Made by a program: the position numbers and the translations under genes. 64,000 bases of DNA from Pelagibacterium lacus (GTDB taxonomy: Bacteria > Pseudomonadota > Alphaproteobacteria > Rhizobiales > Devosiaceae), in NCBI RefSeq assembly GCF_003345525.1, contig NZ_QQNH01000003.1:1-64000 (forward strand), given 5' to 3'. Under the pieces are notes generated by a model. It had not been told where the DNA came from. It worked only from the letters and a program-made list of their open reading frames with translations, and did no database searches. Positions 15,362 to 24,641 of the stretch are shown one piece after another (the stretch's first letter is position 1; each line of letters opens with the position of its first letter).

Positions 15362-18300
15362 CTAATTTTTCATGCCGCCGCGCGAGACCGTGCGCCGCCG
15401 CCAGGGGCGCCAGGAATAGCGGATGGCCAGTTCCACGATGAAAACCAGGCTCGCCAGCACCAGCAGGGCCGGCCAGATCACCGTTTCCACCCATCGCCAG
15501 ACGGGGTTGCCGAAGATGGGGGCCTCGGGATCGAGCGTCGTGCCGCCCGTCGCGCGGGCGAGCGTGAGAAAGCCGGTGGCCGAGGCATCCGCCGCCACAT
15601 GCGCCGGATAGGCGACATGAACCGCCGTCTCCGCCGCTCCGGAATCGGTTTCAACAGTGATGTGATAGGTCCCCTCCCGCGCCGCGACGAACGTCCCGCG
15701 ATAAAGGCCCGGCTCCTCCTCGATGAGGGTGACGGCCTCTTCTCTATCCGCGTGGCTTACCATTGCCCCGACCGCCAGTCCGGCGTGCGGCAGGCCGTCC
15801 TCGTCAAGCGCCGCCAGCCGGATGTCGATCGCGTCGCCGCGCCGCTCGGTCCCCAGCGTGAGCCCCGGCCGCTGATTGGGAGCCAGGTGAAACCGTATGG
15901 CCTCGGCCCAGAAGGCGGCATAGGTGTCGATATCCTGCCAGCGGCGGCTCCACGCGCCCGTCGCATCGGTGGTCAGCGCCAGAACCTTGCCATTGCCATA
16001 GCGCCAATGGGCCAGGAGCGGCATGGGCTCGCCCTCCTTGTCCGGCGTCATCAGCGCCACGGTCGCGCCCGGCTTGGGGGAAGTGAGGACGAAGCCCTCG
16101 ATCACCGGCAGATCGGCGGGCAGCAGACCGAGATAATCGTCGCGGGGACCGCTCCAGAAGGGTTGGGTCGGGCCCTCCTCGACCGGCGCGGCGGAAAACA
16201 GCATCGCCTCCTGGGCGAGGATCGAGGGCAGCGAGGCGAAATCGGTGGTCGTGTGGAAATTGCCGCCGCCGAGCCGCGCGATGGTGTCCACGATGGGGAT
16301 GGCGCTGCCGCTGCCGATGGCCACCGTCGAGACGGTGATCCCGGCCTCGCGCATGGCGGTCACCAGGGGGGTGAAATCGGCCGGCTGGGTCAGCCCGTCG
16401 GTCATCACCACCACGTGCTTGACCGGAGCCTCCGCATTGCGCAATTGCGCGAAGGCTTCCTCGAGCGCTGGATAGATGGCGGTGCCGCCGCCGGGTCCGA
16501 ATCCCGCCAATTGCTGCTCGAAGGCCTGGGGGTCGCCGATCCGCTGCAGGGGCACCACCGTCTGCGCCGTGTCGTCGAACACCACCACCGCCACGCTGCT
16601 CTGGGGATTGAGGCGCTGGATCGCCGACAGGGTGGCCTGCTTGGCAATGTCGAGCCGGGTCGAATTGGCCACCGCCTGCTGCATGCTGCCCGACCGGTCC
16701 AGCACGAACACCAATGCCGCTTCCGGCGCTTCGCCGGGAATGTCGCTCGACAGCGGCGAGAGCCGGTCGATGGGCGTTTCCAGATAGCCGCCGGGGCCGA
16801 AGCTGGTATCGCCCCCGACCAGCAGCACCCCGAGCCCCTGATCGCGCACACCGGCTTCGAGCAGTTCCTGCTGCGCGGTGGTGAAGGCCCGGGCCGGCAC
16901 GTTGAGCAGAATAGCGGCGCGATAACGCAGCCAGTCCTTGGGATAGGCCGGATAGCGCGATGGGGTGAGAATCTGGCTTTCAATCCCCTGCGCGGCCAGC
17001 GCGTCGGCCAGCGCCGCGCCCTGCTCGGTTTCGGCGGCGAGAATGGCGATCGTCCCCACCGGTGTTGGGGTGACGGCGGTGCCGTTGCGCGCGCCGGTGG
17101 TTGCTGATGCACCCTCCACCGCCACCTCATAGAGCGCCGTTTCCGCACCGATCCCTTCGATGACGCTTTCCACCCTGTTGGGCCCACGCTCCAGTGTCAC
17201 CGCCTGGCTAGTCAGCAGCTCACCGTCGCGGAACAGGGAAAGTTCGGCCTCCATCTGGGCGGGGACCGTGACCACCGCCGACAGCAGCACGTCGTCGCCT
17301 TCATAGACGAGGGGCGGCACCTCCACCCGGTCAACGCGCACCGGGGCGTCGCCTGCCGCAATGAAGGGCACACGGTCGACGGTTATGCCGCGCTGTTGCA
17401 GCCGGCCCATGGCGGCGGCGACATCGGCGGCCCGCGTGATCCCGTCATCGCCCACGATGAGCCGGCCGCGGCCCGGGGGCAACAGGGCGCCAGCCACCAG
17501 CAGCGCATCCCCCATGCCCGCCGCTGCGGATGCGGAGGGTGCTGGACCCGCATCCCCGCCCAGATCGCGCCGCACATGTGCCGGCATGCCGCCCTGCACC
17601 ACGGCGAGGTCCTGCCCGAAAAGGATATTGCCGTCCGGCCAGGCTGCGCCTTGCGTATCGAGCACCGCCACGGGCTCGCGCAGGCGCGGCAGGTTCGGCG
17701 CGGGAATCAGCACGGCAAGGAGGATCAGCGCGATCGCCCCGCCCCGCAGGATAAGGAGGGAGCGCTTGCGCGTGCCCGGCCGCCGATAGGCGAGGATCGC
17801 CTCCAGCGCCAGAACGCCCAGCGCGACCAAGGCGGCGATGCGCCAGAAGGCGACCGGCCGCGACGGGGTTTCTGCGGCCGCATCGGTCATCGGGTGCAGG
17901 TCGTCCGGACCGGGATTGACCGCGATATGCTGCTCTCCCGCCGGGCCGGACAGGAGATAGAGGCCGGCATGCGTGGGCACGAACCGCCCGTCGCGCGAAA
18001 ACCTCGCCTGCGCCGGGAGATCGAAAGCCAGGTTCTCGGGCACCGGCCCATCGAGCCGGTCGATCTCTCCCCCGATCAGGCGGGCATCGACGCCGCACGG
18101 GCTGCCCACCACACAAGGAAGCGGTATCTCCGCGCCCGCCGCGAGGCCCGACCAGCGCACGAAGCGATTGATCAGCGCCGGCAGGCTGGCCCGGTCCACC
18201 CAGTTCGATCGGCCGGGCGCGAAGGCGATCCGCAACTGGCGGCCATTGGGATCGGTCCAGGCCGCGACCAGCGGCCAGTGCTCGGCTTCGAGCAGGATCA

Positions 18301-19630
18301 CCGCGTCTTCGCGCGCCGGGACCGCATAGGCTTCGGCGATCCGCAGCGCCGCCCAATCCATGCCCTCGCCCAGCAGATGATCGGTGCGCCAGGCCACCGG
18401 GTCGGGTGCGGCCACCGCCGCGGGCGTTTCGACATCGGCCAGGTGCGCGCTGCCCACCCAGATCGTGTTGGTCGCCGGGGCCGTGCCGACCGCCACCCCG
18501 TCGACGATGGCGAGGGCATAGCGGGCGCTGTCGGATGGAACCTCCGCCGCCGGATGCACCACGGCGCCTTCGATCGACTCGATGACGCGCCGCCAGACCG
18601 GATCGATATCGGGGCCGACATAGAGCACATCGATGATCCGCTCATGGGGCGGCACCGGCAGGCGCACCACCGCGTCGAGGGCTGGCGCCTCGCCTTCGAT
18701 CTCGGCGATCAGCACGCCGGCGCCCGGCAGGGTCAGCGCGTGGGAGAAGGGGAAGGCGCGCAAGGCCGGTTCACCCTCGCCGCCCGGCCGGGGACGGCCC
18801 TCGGCAACCGTGAGGCGGGCCCAATCGATCGGGGTGTCGGCCCCATCGGGGAGGAAGCGCAGGACGAGGGGCATCTGGTTGCCCGCCTCGGCGCTGGCCG
18901 TGGTGATCGCCCCCGTCACCGTCCACGCGCCGGCGGCGGCGTCCACCGGTTCGAGCTGGACGGCAAGGGTAAGATCGTTTCGCCCGACTCCGGCTTCTAT
19001 CCGGTCGAGGATGACCGGGGGGCCGAGATCGGCGAGGGCGGATGGCACGCCCTCCGCGCCGACCAGCGTGATGCGGGTCGCTTCCCCGGGCCGGATCACC
19101 GCCGCGGCCAGCCGCGCCGCGCCGGCCCAATCGGCGGCGCCATCGTCGGGCGCCAGCGTCTCCAGCACCCGGTCCAGATCGTCGCCATGGGTCTGACGGG
19201 CCAGCACCATATCGGGCACGACGCCGGCGCGGATGAGGGTGAAGCGCCCGGTCGCCGCCTCCGCATCGGCACGCCCCATGGCGGCGATATGGGCGAGAGC
19301 GGCGGCGAAGCGGGTGCCCTCCTCGCCCGTCGCCTGCATGTCGGCCGAGCCGTCGAGGACGTAGATCGCGTGATCGATGCGGTTCGCCCCGTTCCACAAC
19401 GGCTGCGCCAGGGCGAGGGCGAGGGCCAGCATGGCCGCGACCTGCAGCAGCAGCGGCAGGGAGAGAGGTGGGCGCTGCCAGCGCTGGCGCGCCGCCGTCT
19501 GGGCGGGCGCGAGACGGCGCCACAGCATCAGGCTGGCCACCTCCACGCTGCGCTTTTGCTGCATGTGCAGGGCAATGATCAGTCCCGCCAGGAGGGCGAG
19601 GGCGAGAAAAGCCGGGGCCAGAAAAATCAT
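15362..19630 (-). CDS. very large membrane protein with two VWA regions (BatA-type N half fused to a VWA C half)
   Basis: 1422 residues. Residues 1-80 are the two-helix N-terminal region of BatA/aerotolerance proteins (signature about 22-41 and helix 58-76). A first VWA-like region starts at YVLDGSADM (90-98), where the MIDAS D-x-S-x-S is degenerate (D93-G-S95-A-D97). Two helices lie mid-protein (about 594-614 and 626-643). A GATase-like Rossmann region (860-950) leads into a second VWA with an intact MIDAS D978-R-S980-G-S982, and a final helix lies near 1375-1398 before a basic cytoplasmic tail. It looks like two membrane VWA proteins joined. In mxa operons separate VWA proteins (MxaC, MxaL) sit beside MoxR/DUF58, so a role in quinoprotein maturation is inferred. 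It overlaps the upstream gene by 4 bp. Confidence 0.85.
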   Translation of the reverse strand: MIFLAPAFLALALLAGLIIALHMQQKRSVEVASLMLWRRLAPAQTAARQRWQRPPLSLPLLLQVAAMLALALALAQPLWNGANRIDHAIYVLDGSADMQATGEEGTRFAAALAHIAAMGRADAEAATGRFTLIRAGVVPDMVLARQTHGDDLDRVLETLAPDDGAADWAGAARLAAAVIRPGEATRITLVGAEGVPSALADLGPPVILDRIEAGVGRNDLTLAVQLEPVDAAAGAWTVTGAITTASAEAGNQMPLVLRFLPDGADTPIDWARLTVAEGRPRPGGEGEPALRAFPFSHALTLPGAGVLIAEIEGEAPALDAVVRLPVPPHERIIDVLYVGPDIDPVWRRVIESIEGAVVHPAAEVPSDSARYALAIVDGVAVGTAPATNTIWVGSAHLADVETPAAVAAPDPVAWRTDHLLGEGMDWAALRIAEAYAVPAREDAVILLEAEHWPLVAAWTDPNGRQLRIAFAPGRSNWVDRASLPALINRFVRWSGLAAGAEIPLPCVVGSPCGVDARLIGGEIDRLDGPVPENLAFDLPAQARFSRDGRFVPTHAGLYLLSGPAGEQHIAVNPGPDDLHPMTDAAAETPSRPVAFWRIAALVALGVLALEAILAYRRPGTRKRSLLILRGGAIALILLAVLIPAPNLPRLREPVAVLDTQGAAWPDGNILFGQDLAVVQGGMPAHVRRDLGGDAGPAPSASAAAGMGDALLVAGALLPPGRGRLIVGDDGITRAADVAAAMGRLQQRGITVDRVPFIAAGDAPVRVDRVEVPPLVYEGDDVLLSAVVTVPAQMEAELSLFRDGELLTSQAVTLERGPNRVESVIEGIGAETALYEVAVEGASATTGARNGTAVTPTPVGTIAILAAETEQGAALADALAAQGIESQILTPSRYPAYPKDWLRYRAAILLNVPARAFTTAQQELLEAGVRDQGLGVLLVGGDTSFGPGGYLETPIDRLSPLSSDIPGEAPEAALVFVLDRSGSMQQAVANSTRLDIAKQATLSAIQRLNPQSSVAVVVFDDTAQTVVPLQRIGDPQAFEQQLAGFGPGGGTAIYPALEEAFAQLRNAEAPVKHVVVMTDGLTQPADFTPLVTAMREAGITVSTVAIGSGSAIPIVDTIARLGGGNFHTTTDFASLPSILAQEAMLFSAAPVEEGPTQPFWSGPRDDYLGLLPADLPVIEGFVLTSPKPGATVALMTPDKEGEPMPLLAHWRYGNGKVLALTTDATGAWSRRWQDIDTYAAFWAEAIRFHLAPNQRPGLTLGTERRGDAIDIRLAALDEDGLPHAGLAVGAMVSHADREEAVTLIEEEPGLYRGTFVAAREGTYHITVETDSGAAETAVHVAYPAHVAADASATGFLTLARATGGTTLDPEAPIFGNPVWRWVETVIWPALLVLASLVFIVELAIRYSWRPWRRRTVSRGGMKN

Positions 19631-20991
19631 GGAAGTATAGGCCCTTCATCGGGCTGGACGGGGGTGAAATAGCGCGACGTGGCCACGCGATCGCCGGCCT
19701 GAACGAAATCGCGGTCGGGTTGCAGGCCGGCCGCCGCCGGGCTGTCGGCCAGGGACTCGGCGCCGTCTCCCGCCTGCAAGCCCTCCATGGCCGCAGGGGG
19801 CAGCGTCATGTCGATCTTGATGCGCCGCCCCGCCCCGGTTTCTGCAGCCTCGAGGATCATCTCGCTGCCCTGCCGCTCCTCGGCGACGAAAGGCGTCGCC
19901 TGTAGGGCCTGCGACCCCAGTCCGGCCATGTCTCCGCCCCCGGCTCCCGATTGGGTGGAGGCGCCCACCGGTGCGCCCTGGGTCGGCGCCTCGCGCGCCT
20001 CTTCGTCCTCATCGGTCGGCATTCCCGGCAGGGTGGGACCGTCCATGGGCGCCGAGGCGACCGCATCCTGGGATGCGGTGAGCGCGCCGGCGCCCTCGGC
20101 CACCGCCATTTCGGCCGGCGGCTCCTCATCGGCGCGGGTCGGCGCCGGCGGCGTGTCGTTGGGCTGGGATGGCTGGCGCCGGCGTTCCTGATAGTCCTCG
20201 ATGCGGTTGGCAAGGCTTTGGGTCGGCGAAGGCGCATCGGCGATCCAGGCCGGTGGCGTGTCGCCATAGCCCATGCGCGCCATCTCGATCAACTCCTCGA
20301 AGCGCCGGTTCATCTCCTCCTGGGAGAGGCCGCGTGTGGCCTCGCGCAACAGAGTATCCAGCTCGCTGGCCGCCACCATCAGCGCATCGACGTCCCGGAG
20401 GGTCGAGTCGATGCCGATCTGGCGCGCCGCCGCCGCGATGTCCTCGATGGTGACGCTGGGAGAAGCGGTTGCGGTTTCGGCGACGGCTTCGCCTGTTTGG
20501 GGCTCAACGGTTGATGGGGCCGGCCAGGGCAGCAGCCCGATGGCCACCAACAGGGCCGCGAGCCCCGCCCCCAGCGTATACCGGTCGGCGAGGGGAGCCA
20601 GTCGGGAAGGTTCGACGCCCGCCACATGCCGGTTGGCGTCGGCCAGCAGCGCGCCGGACAGCAGGCCATCACCGGGCCCCCGGGTCTCCTGTTCGAGGGC
20701 GGAGGTGAGCCGGTGCTGGAGGCCCAGCCGGTCGTCGCTGTGCCGCGCGACGCCCCAGAGCCCGTTGCCAAGGCCCGCGCGTCGGCGCCAGGCAGTCAGC
20801 GCACTCGCGCCGGCCAGCACGGCACCGGCGGCCAGCAGCACGCCAGCCGGCCAGAACGCCAGCGGCCGGGGCCCCAGCAGGGCCCAGCCCAGGCCGGCGG
20901 CGGCGGCAATCCACAATACGGCCTGCATCAGGCGCCTAGCGCGGTCCCTCCGGACCACGACCGCGAGCCATTGCAAGAAATGCGACTCCAT
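19627..20991 (-). CDS. membrane protein with long acidic/proline-rich tail, function unknown
   Basis: 454 residues. The N-terminal part has two close membrane helices (about 25-60 in a RRLMQ...LGPRPLAFW arrangement) and a third near 140-157; the rest is a predicted extracytoplasmic, low-complexity region rich in Pro, Ala, Glu and Gly with a coiled-coil-like stretch around 200-240. The architecture is like the DUF4175-type proteins found beside MoxR/DUF58/BatA genes, but I do not recognise it with certainty. It is the first gene of the array that continues into the double-VWA gene (4-bp overlap). Start: ATG 20991 with GGAGG close upstream; ATG 21006 is the alternative. Confidence 0.7.
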   Translation of the reverse strand: MESHFLQWLAVVVRRDRARRLMQAVLWIAAAAGLGWALLGPRPLAFWPAGVLLAAGAVLAGASALTAWRRRAGLGNGLWGVARHSDDRLGLQHRLTSALEQETRGPGDGLLSGALLADANRHVAGVEPSRLAPLADRYTLGAGLAALLVAIGLLPWPAPSTVEPQTGEAVAETATASPSVTIEDIAAAARQIGIDSTLRDVDALMVAASELDTLLREATRGLSQEEMNRRFEELIEMARMGYGDTPPAWIADAPSPTQSLANRIEDYQERRRQPSQPNDTPPAPTRADEEPPAEMAVAEGAGALTASQDAVASAPMDGPTLPGMPTDEDEEAREAPTQGAPVGASTQSGAGGGDMAGLGSQALQATPFVAEERQGSEMILEAAETGAGRRIKIDMTLPPAAMEGLQAGDGAESLADSPAAAGLQPDRDFVQAGDRVATSRYFTPVQPDEGPILP

Positions 20992-21084
20992 CCCCCCTCC
21001 ATGCAAATCGGAGCAGCGCCATTAAGCGGCACTGGTTCCCAAGCCGCAAGGGGCGATGTTACAATTTGAGGAATGCGCGTTCCC

Positions 21085-21717
21085 TTAGGGACCCAACCCC
21101 AGCCGGGCCGCATGCCAGGAGGCCTCGGCGCGCGAGGAGATGCCTAGCTTGCGATAAATGCTCTTGATATGGCCTGCCACGGTATTTTCCGAAATGTCGA
21201 GTGCGGCGGCCACTTCGCCATTGCGCAGGCCACGCCCGATCAGCGCCAGAACCTCGCGCTCGCGCCCGGTCAGATCGTCCTCCGGCGCGGCCGGGCCGGT
21301 CCGCTTGAAATGCTCCATGATCCGGCGCGCCACCGAAGGAGAGAGGGCCGGGATGCCTTCCGCCATCTGCTTGAGTTGGCGGATGAGCAGATCCTGGGGC
21401 TGCTCCTTCAGCAGATAGCCCTGCGCCCCGGCTGAAAGCGCGCCGACGATGGAGGCATCGTCCCCCATCACCGTGGTGACGACGCACACCGTCTGGGGGC
21501 GGAGCAGCCTCAGATTCCGCAGCACGTCGAGGCCGGAGCCGTCCGGCAGGCCCAGATCGATCAGCGCCACGTCATAGTCGCGCGCCGCTGCCTGGGCGAT
21601 GCCGGCCCGCATGCTGGCCGCCTCGTGGATCTCGCATTCGGGAAAGGAGGCGTGGACGATCTCGATCAGCCAGCGGCGCGTTTCACTGAGGTCTTCGACG
21701 ATGAGTATCCGGGTCAT
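21085..21717 (-). CDS. LuxR/NarL-family response regulator
   Basis: 210 residues: receiver domain with acidic pocket E8-D9, phosphoacceptor Asp54 in ALIDLGLPDG, and a C-terminal LuxR-type HTH (LTGREREVLALIGRGLRNGEV..., about 146-205, with recognition helix ENTVAGHIKSIYRKL). It is translationally coupled to the sensor kinase by an ATGA overlap. LuxR-type regulators (ExaE/AgmR, MxbM-like) commonly control PQQ alcohol dehydrogenase genes, and the near-palindromes before the cytochrome and CHRD genes are candidate sites. The gene precedes the maturation array by 93 bp and is read in the same direction. Confidence 0.92.
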   Translation of the reverse strand: MTRILIVEDLSETRRWLIEIVHASFPECEIHEAASMRAGIAQAAARDYDVALIDLGLPDGSGLDVLRNLRLLRPQTVCVVTTVMGDDASIVGALSAGAQGYLLKEQPQDLLIRQLKQMAEGIPALSPSVARRIMEHFKRTGPAAPEDDLTGREREVLALIGRGLRNGEVAAALDISENTVAGHIKSIYRKLGISSRAEASWHAARLGLGP

Positions 21718-23948
21718 TGGGTATTTCGTTCCGTATCGGCGGGGAAAACCGCCGCGATGCGCGTGCCCCCGGCGCCGCTCGCGACGGTCAGCCGCCCGCC
21801 CAGCCCGCTGACGCGCGCCTGCATATTGGCAAGGCCATTGCCGGCCTGGACGCGATCGGGATCAAAGCCGCTCCCATCATCGGCGACGGACATCGCTATG
21901 GCCTCGCCTTCCAGCCGCACAACGATGCTGATGGTGCGGGCTTTTCCGTGTTTGAGCGCGTTGTGCACCGCCTCGCGCACGATCGAGCGCAGCGTGTGCG
22001 CGGTGGCCAGCGGCAGGACCGCCGGCCCGGCACTCTCGGCACGCCATTCCATGGCCACCCCGGCGGCAAACAGATGCTCGGAAATCTGCGAGCGCAGATC
22101 GGCCAGGAGTTCGTCGAAGGAGAGATCGGGGTTGGAGGCGTTGTTGACGATGTCGCGCAGGTCGGTGAGCGTCTCGCGGATCATCAGGTCCTTGCGGCCG
22201 TAGTCGGTGCTGTGCAAAGCGCCCATCAGCTGCACGCCGATATTGTCGTGGATGTCGCGGGCGATGCGCTCGCGCTCCTCGGCGACACCCTTTTCATAGG
22301 CCTTGCGGCTTTCCAGCGCGTTGGCGAGCATGGCGGTCAGCTCGGCGGCCAGTTCCGCATCGCGCAGGGAGAACAGCTTGCTTCCCCCATCCGCATAGTC
22401 CAGCCGGTATCCCGGCAACCCGCCGGGCCCGGGTACGGCGAGGGCCAGCCCGTCATCGACGAGGGCCGGGGTCCGTGCCTCGTGGCCGGGGGCGATCGAA
22501 AGCGGGCGGAAGGCGTCTTCCAGGAGGGTCCGCCAGCGCGCCTGCTGGTCGCGCCCCGGCGGGGTGAGCGCCACATCCATCACCTGCCGGAAGAGGTTTT
22601 CGCGGGCCGGCTCGGTGCGACGCAGCACGAGGCGGGCCAGCATGTCGCGCAGGGGCAGCCAGGCGAGAGCGACGACCAGCAGCGACAGAGCGAAGGCGGG
22701 CGCGCGTTCGTCGACGATGGTGACGATAAGGATCGCGTCGATCACCAGCAGCAGCAGGACGCCCACCACGTAAAAGAGAATGCGGAAGGCCCATTCATCG
22801 AGCTGGAACAGCCGGAAGCGGGCGACGCCGAGCGCTACCCCCACATAGATGAGCAGGAAGAACAGAAAGGCCTCGCCCTGGGAGAGGGCCGCGCCCAGCC
22901 CCAGAAGGGTGGGGGCGATCACCGTGGCGACGAAGGCGCCGGCCCCCACGGTCACCGCCAGCCCGAGCCAGGTCAGCGCCGCCCGGTCGCGCGGGTTGCC
23001 GCGCGTGGCCCGGAACTGGAGGCCGACCAGAACGATGATGGCGAGCATGGCGACGACGATGGGCAGGTGGCGGCCAAGGCCGGGGCCTTCCACCCATTCG
23101 AGAAGGTCGACCAGTTTCCAGGCCCCCAGCACGAGGGCGGGAACCCAAAGCCAGCGCGGGGCCACCAGCTTGCGCGGATAGATGAGGAACAGCCCGATCA
23201 TCCCTACCCCGAAGGTCAGCGCGCCGATGGAATTGAATGCCGACAGCACCCGGAACAGCCCGCCGGGAATGGCCAGCTCCCGCGTGGAGTAGACCGCGGC
23301 CGGAAAGGCCGAGATCATCAGCCCCGCCCCGGCGATGGCCAGAAAGCGGGGCGCCCATTCGCCGTGCCGCAGAGCCCAGATCCAGGCGCCGATCCAGAAC
23401 CCGGCCAGCCCCACCCCGATCTGAATCCAGAAGGCCAGCGGCAGCGAGGAGACCGGCCGCTGGCGCTGCGGATCGATCCGATGGGTTTGCGCCTCCCCGA
23501 ACATGGGCTGGATCTCGAGATCCACAAAGGGCTGCCGCAGGATGGCGGCGATCCGGTCCTGCCGCGCGAAGAAGGCGCTCATATCGGCATAGGTGGCGAG
23601 CGCGTCCGGTTCTTCGAGGAGGTCTTCGGGCCCGATGGGTATGCGCGTTCCGTCGAAACCGGTGATGGCCACGAGGGCGGAGGTGGAGGCGGGAATGCCC
23701 GCTCCCGGCTGTTCGGCCGCCGGGCTGCCACTGCGTATGCCTTCGATCCAAACCCCTTCGGAGGGGACGGGAATGGCCAGCCTGGGTTCGTCGGTCAGCC
23801 GGAGCCCGACAAAGCGCTGGTCCATGGCAAGGCCCAGCATGATCGCCGCCAACAGCGTGCCGACCATGACGGCCGACCACAACAGGACATTGGGCGTGAA
23901 GCGAACCGACAAATGCTCAAATCCCCCGGCGTTGACGCTCGAGCCCAT
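21714..23948 (-). CDS. membrane sensor histidine kinase, HisKA_3/NarX type
   Basis: 744 residues. One N-terminal helix (about 13-33) is followed by a periplasmic PDZ-like segment of about 110 residues, then seven or eight further helices to about residue 465, a GAF-like region, and a HisKA_3 dimerisation domain with phosphoacceptor His567 in ARDIHDNIG. The HATPase has an N-box EAVHNALKHGK and G-box VADDGSGFDPD. The multi-helix input domain suggests sensing of a membrane or periplasmic signal. ATG 23948 was chosen because the region upstream reads into the divergent intergenic space; it lacks a strong Shine-Dalgarno, and ATG 24005 is possible. It forms a two-component pair with the regulator at 21085. 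Confidence 0.88.
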   Translation of the reverse strand: MGSSVNAGGFEHLSVRFTPNVLLWSAVMVGTLLAAIMLGLAMDQRFVGLRLTDEPRLAIPVPSEGVWIEGIRSGSPAAEQPGAGIPASTSALVAITGFDGTRIPIGPEDLLEEPDALATYADMSAFFARQDRIAAILRQPFVDLEIQPMFGEAQTHRIDPQRQRPVSSLPLAFWIQIGVGLAGFWIGAWIWALRHGEWAPRFLAIAGAGLMISAFPAAVYSTRELAIPGGLFRVLSAFNSIGALTFGVGMIGLFLIYPRKLVAPRWLWVPALVLGAWKLVDLLEWVEGPGLGRHLPIVVAMLAIIVLVGLQFRATRGNPRDRAALTWLGLAVTVGAGAFVATVIAPTLLGLGAALSQGEAFLFFLLIYVGVALGVARFRLFQLDEWAFRILFYVVGVLLLLVIDAILIVTIVDERAPAFALSLLVVALAWLPLRDMLARLVLRRTEPARENLFRQVMDVALTPPGRDQQARWRTLLEDAFRPLSIAPGHEARTPALVDDGLALAVPGPGGLPGYRLDYADGGSKLFSLRDAELAAELTAMLANALESRKAYEKGVAEERERIARDIHDNIGVQLMGALHSTDYGRKDLMIRETLTDLRDIVNNASNPDLSFDELLADLRSQISEHLFAAGVAMEWRAESAGPAVLPLATAHTLRSIVREAVHNALKHGKARTISIVVRLEGEAIAMSVADDGSGFDPDRVQAGNGLANMQARVSGLGGRLTVASGAGGTRIAAVFPADTERNTQ

Positions 23949-24105
23949 ACCCGACGCGCCGCGAACCCGTGTACCACATAGCCTATGGACGGCCTCTCCC
24001 TCCATGGCCCCCCTGAACAGGGGGGTGCGCCGAGGCCCCTCCTGCCCGATCCTGCCACAATGGCTGGCGGCCGCCAGCGGGGAAATGATCTTCAAGGGGG
24101 AATTG

Positions 24106-24609
24106 ATGAGGATCGCGCGCAAATTGTCGACCGTACTGGCCCTGTCGGGCCTCCTGCTGGGCTTGGCATCCGAGGCGTGGGCCGCCTGGGTCACCGAGTC
24201 CGAGAAAGGCGAAACCTATCGGCAGGGCCGGGCCGGTGTGATGGCCACGGACGGCGTCACCCTGCTCGAAGTGGGCTGCTATCTCGAGCAGGGCGATATT
24301 GTGGGGGAGCTCTATCTGACGCTTTACACCGGAGAGGATTATGACGACACCGCCTCCTATGAGGATTGGGTGACCTTGACGGTCAAAACCGGCACGGTGG
24401 CGGTTGAACTCGCCTATGCCATGCCGGGGCGCGACATCGACGAGTTCATCCTCGATGTGAGCGAACTCGACGAGGAAATGGTCTGGGACGCCCTGGTGGC
24501 GATCGAGGAAGCCACCGGCATCATCGAGGTTTCCCTCGGCACTGCCCAGGTTTCCTTTCCCCACGACAACGCGGCCCAGGCGGTCGGCACCATCCTCGAC
24601 ATGTGCTGA
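24106..24609 (+). CDS. small secreted acidic protein, function unknown
   Basis: 167 residues with a signal peptide (cut near SEAWA, about residue 24) and a mature part strongly enriched in Asp and Glu, including GEDYDDTASYEDW and DIDEFILDVSELDEE. Only two cysteines are seen, one near residue 47 and one as the last residue. AAGGGGG stands five bases before ATG 24106. It is transcribed away from the sensor kinase, sharing the divergent promoter region 23949-24105, so it may be under the same control. The acidic loops could bind cations, but no EF-hand or known metal-binding fold is recognisable. Confidence 0.75.
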   Translation: MRIARKLSTVLALSGLLLGLASEAWAAWVTESEKGETYRQGRAGVMATDGVTLLEVGCYLEQGDIVGELYLTLYTGEDYDDTASYEDWVTLTVKTGTVAVELAYAMPGRDIDEFILDVSELDEEMVWDALVAIEEATGIIEVSLGTAQVSFPHDNAAQAVGTILDMC

Positions 24610-24641
24610 GCCGGGCATGCGACGGCGTCGGCGAGGCCGGA

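Noticed and set aside
14906-19672. Plus-strand open frames of over 700 codons opposite the MoxR and double-VWA genes
   Set aside because: Arg/Gly/His-rich shadows; the minus-strand frames carry AAA and VWA motifs.
24106-24609. Lanmodulin-like EF-hand protein
   Set aside because: Acidic loops are present, but none has the 12-residue DxDxDG...E spacing of an EF-hand, and lanmodulin's repeats are missing.
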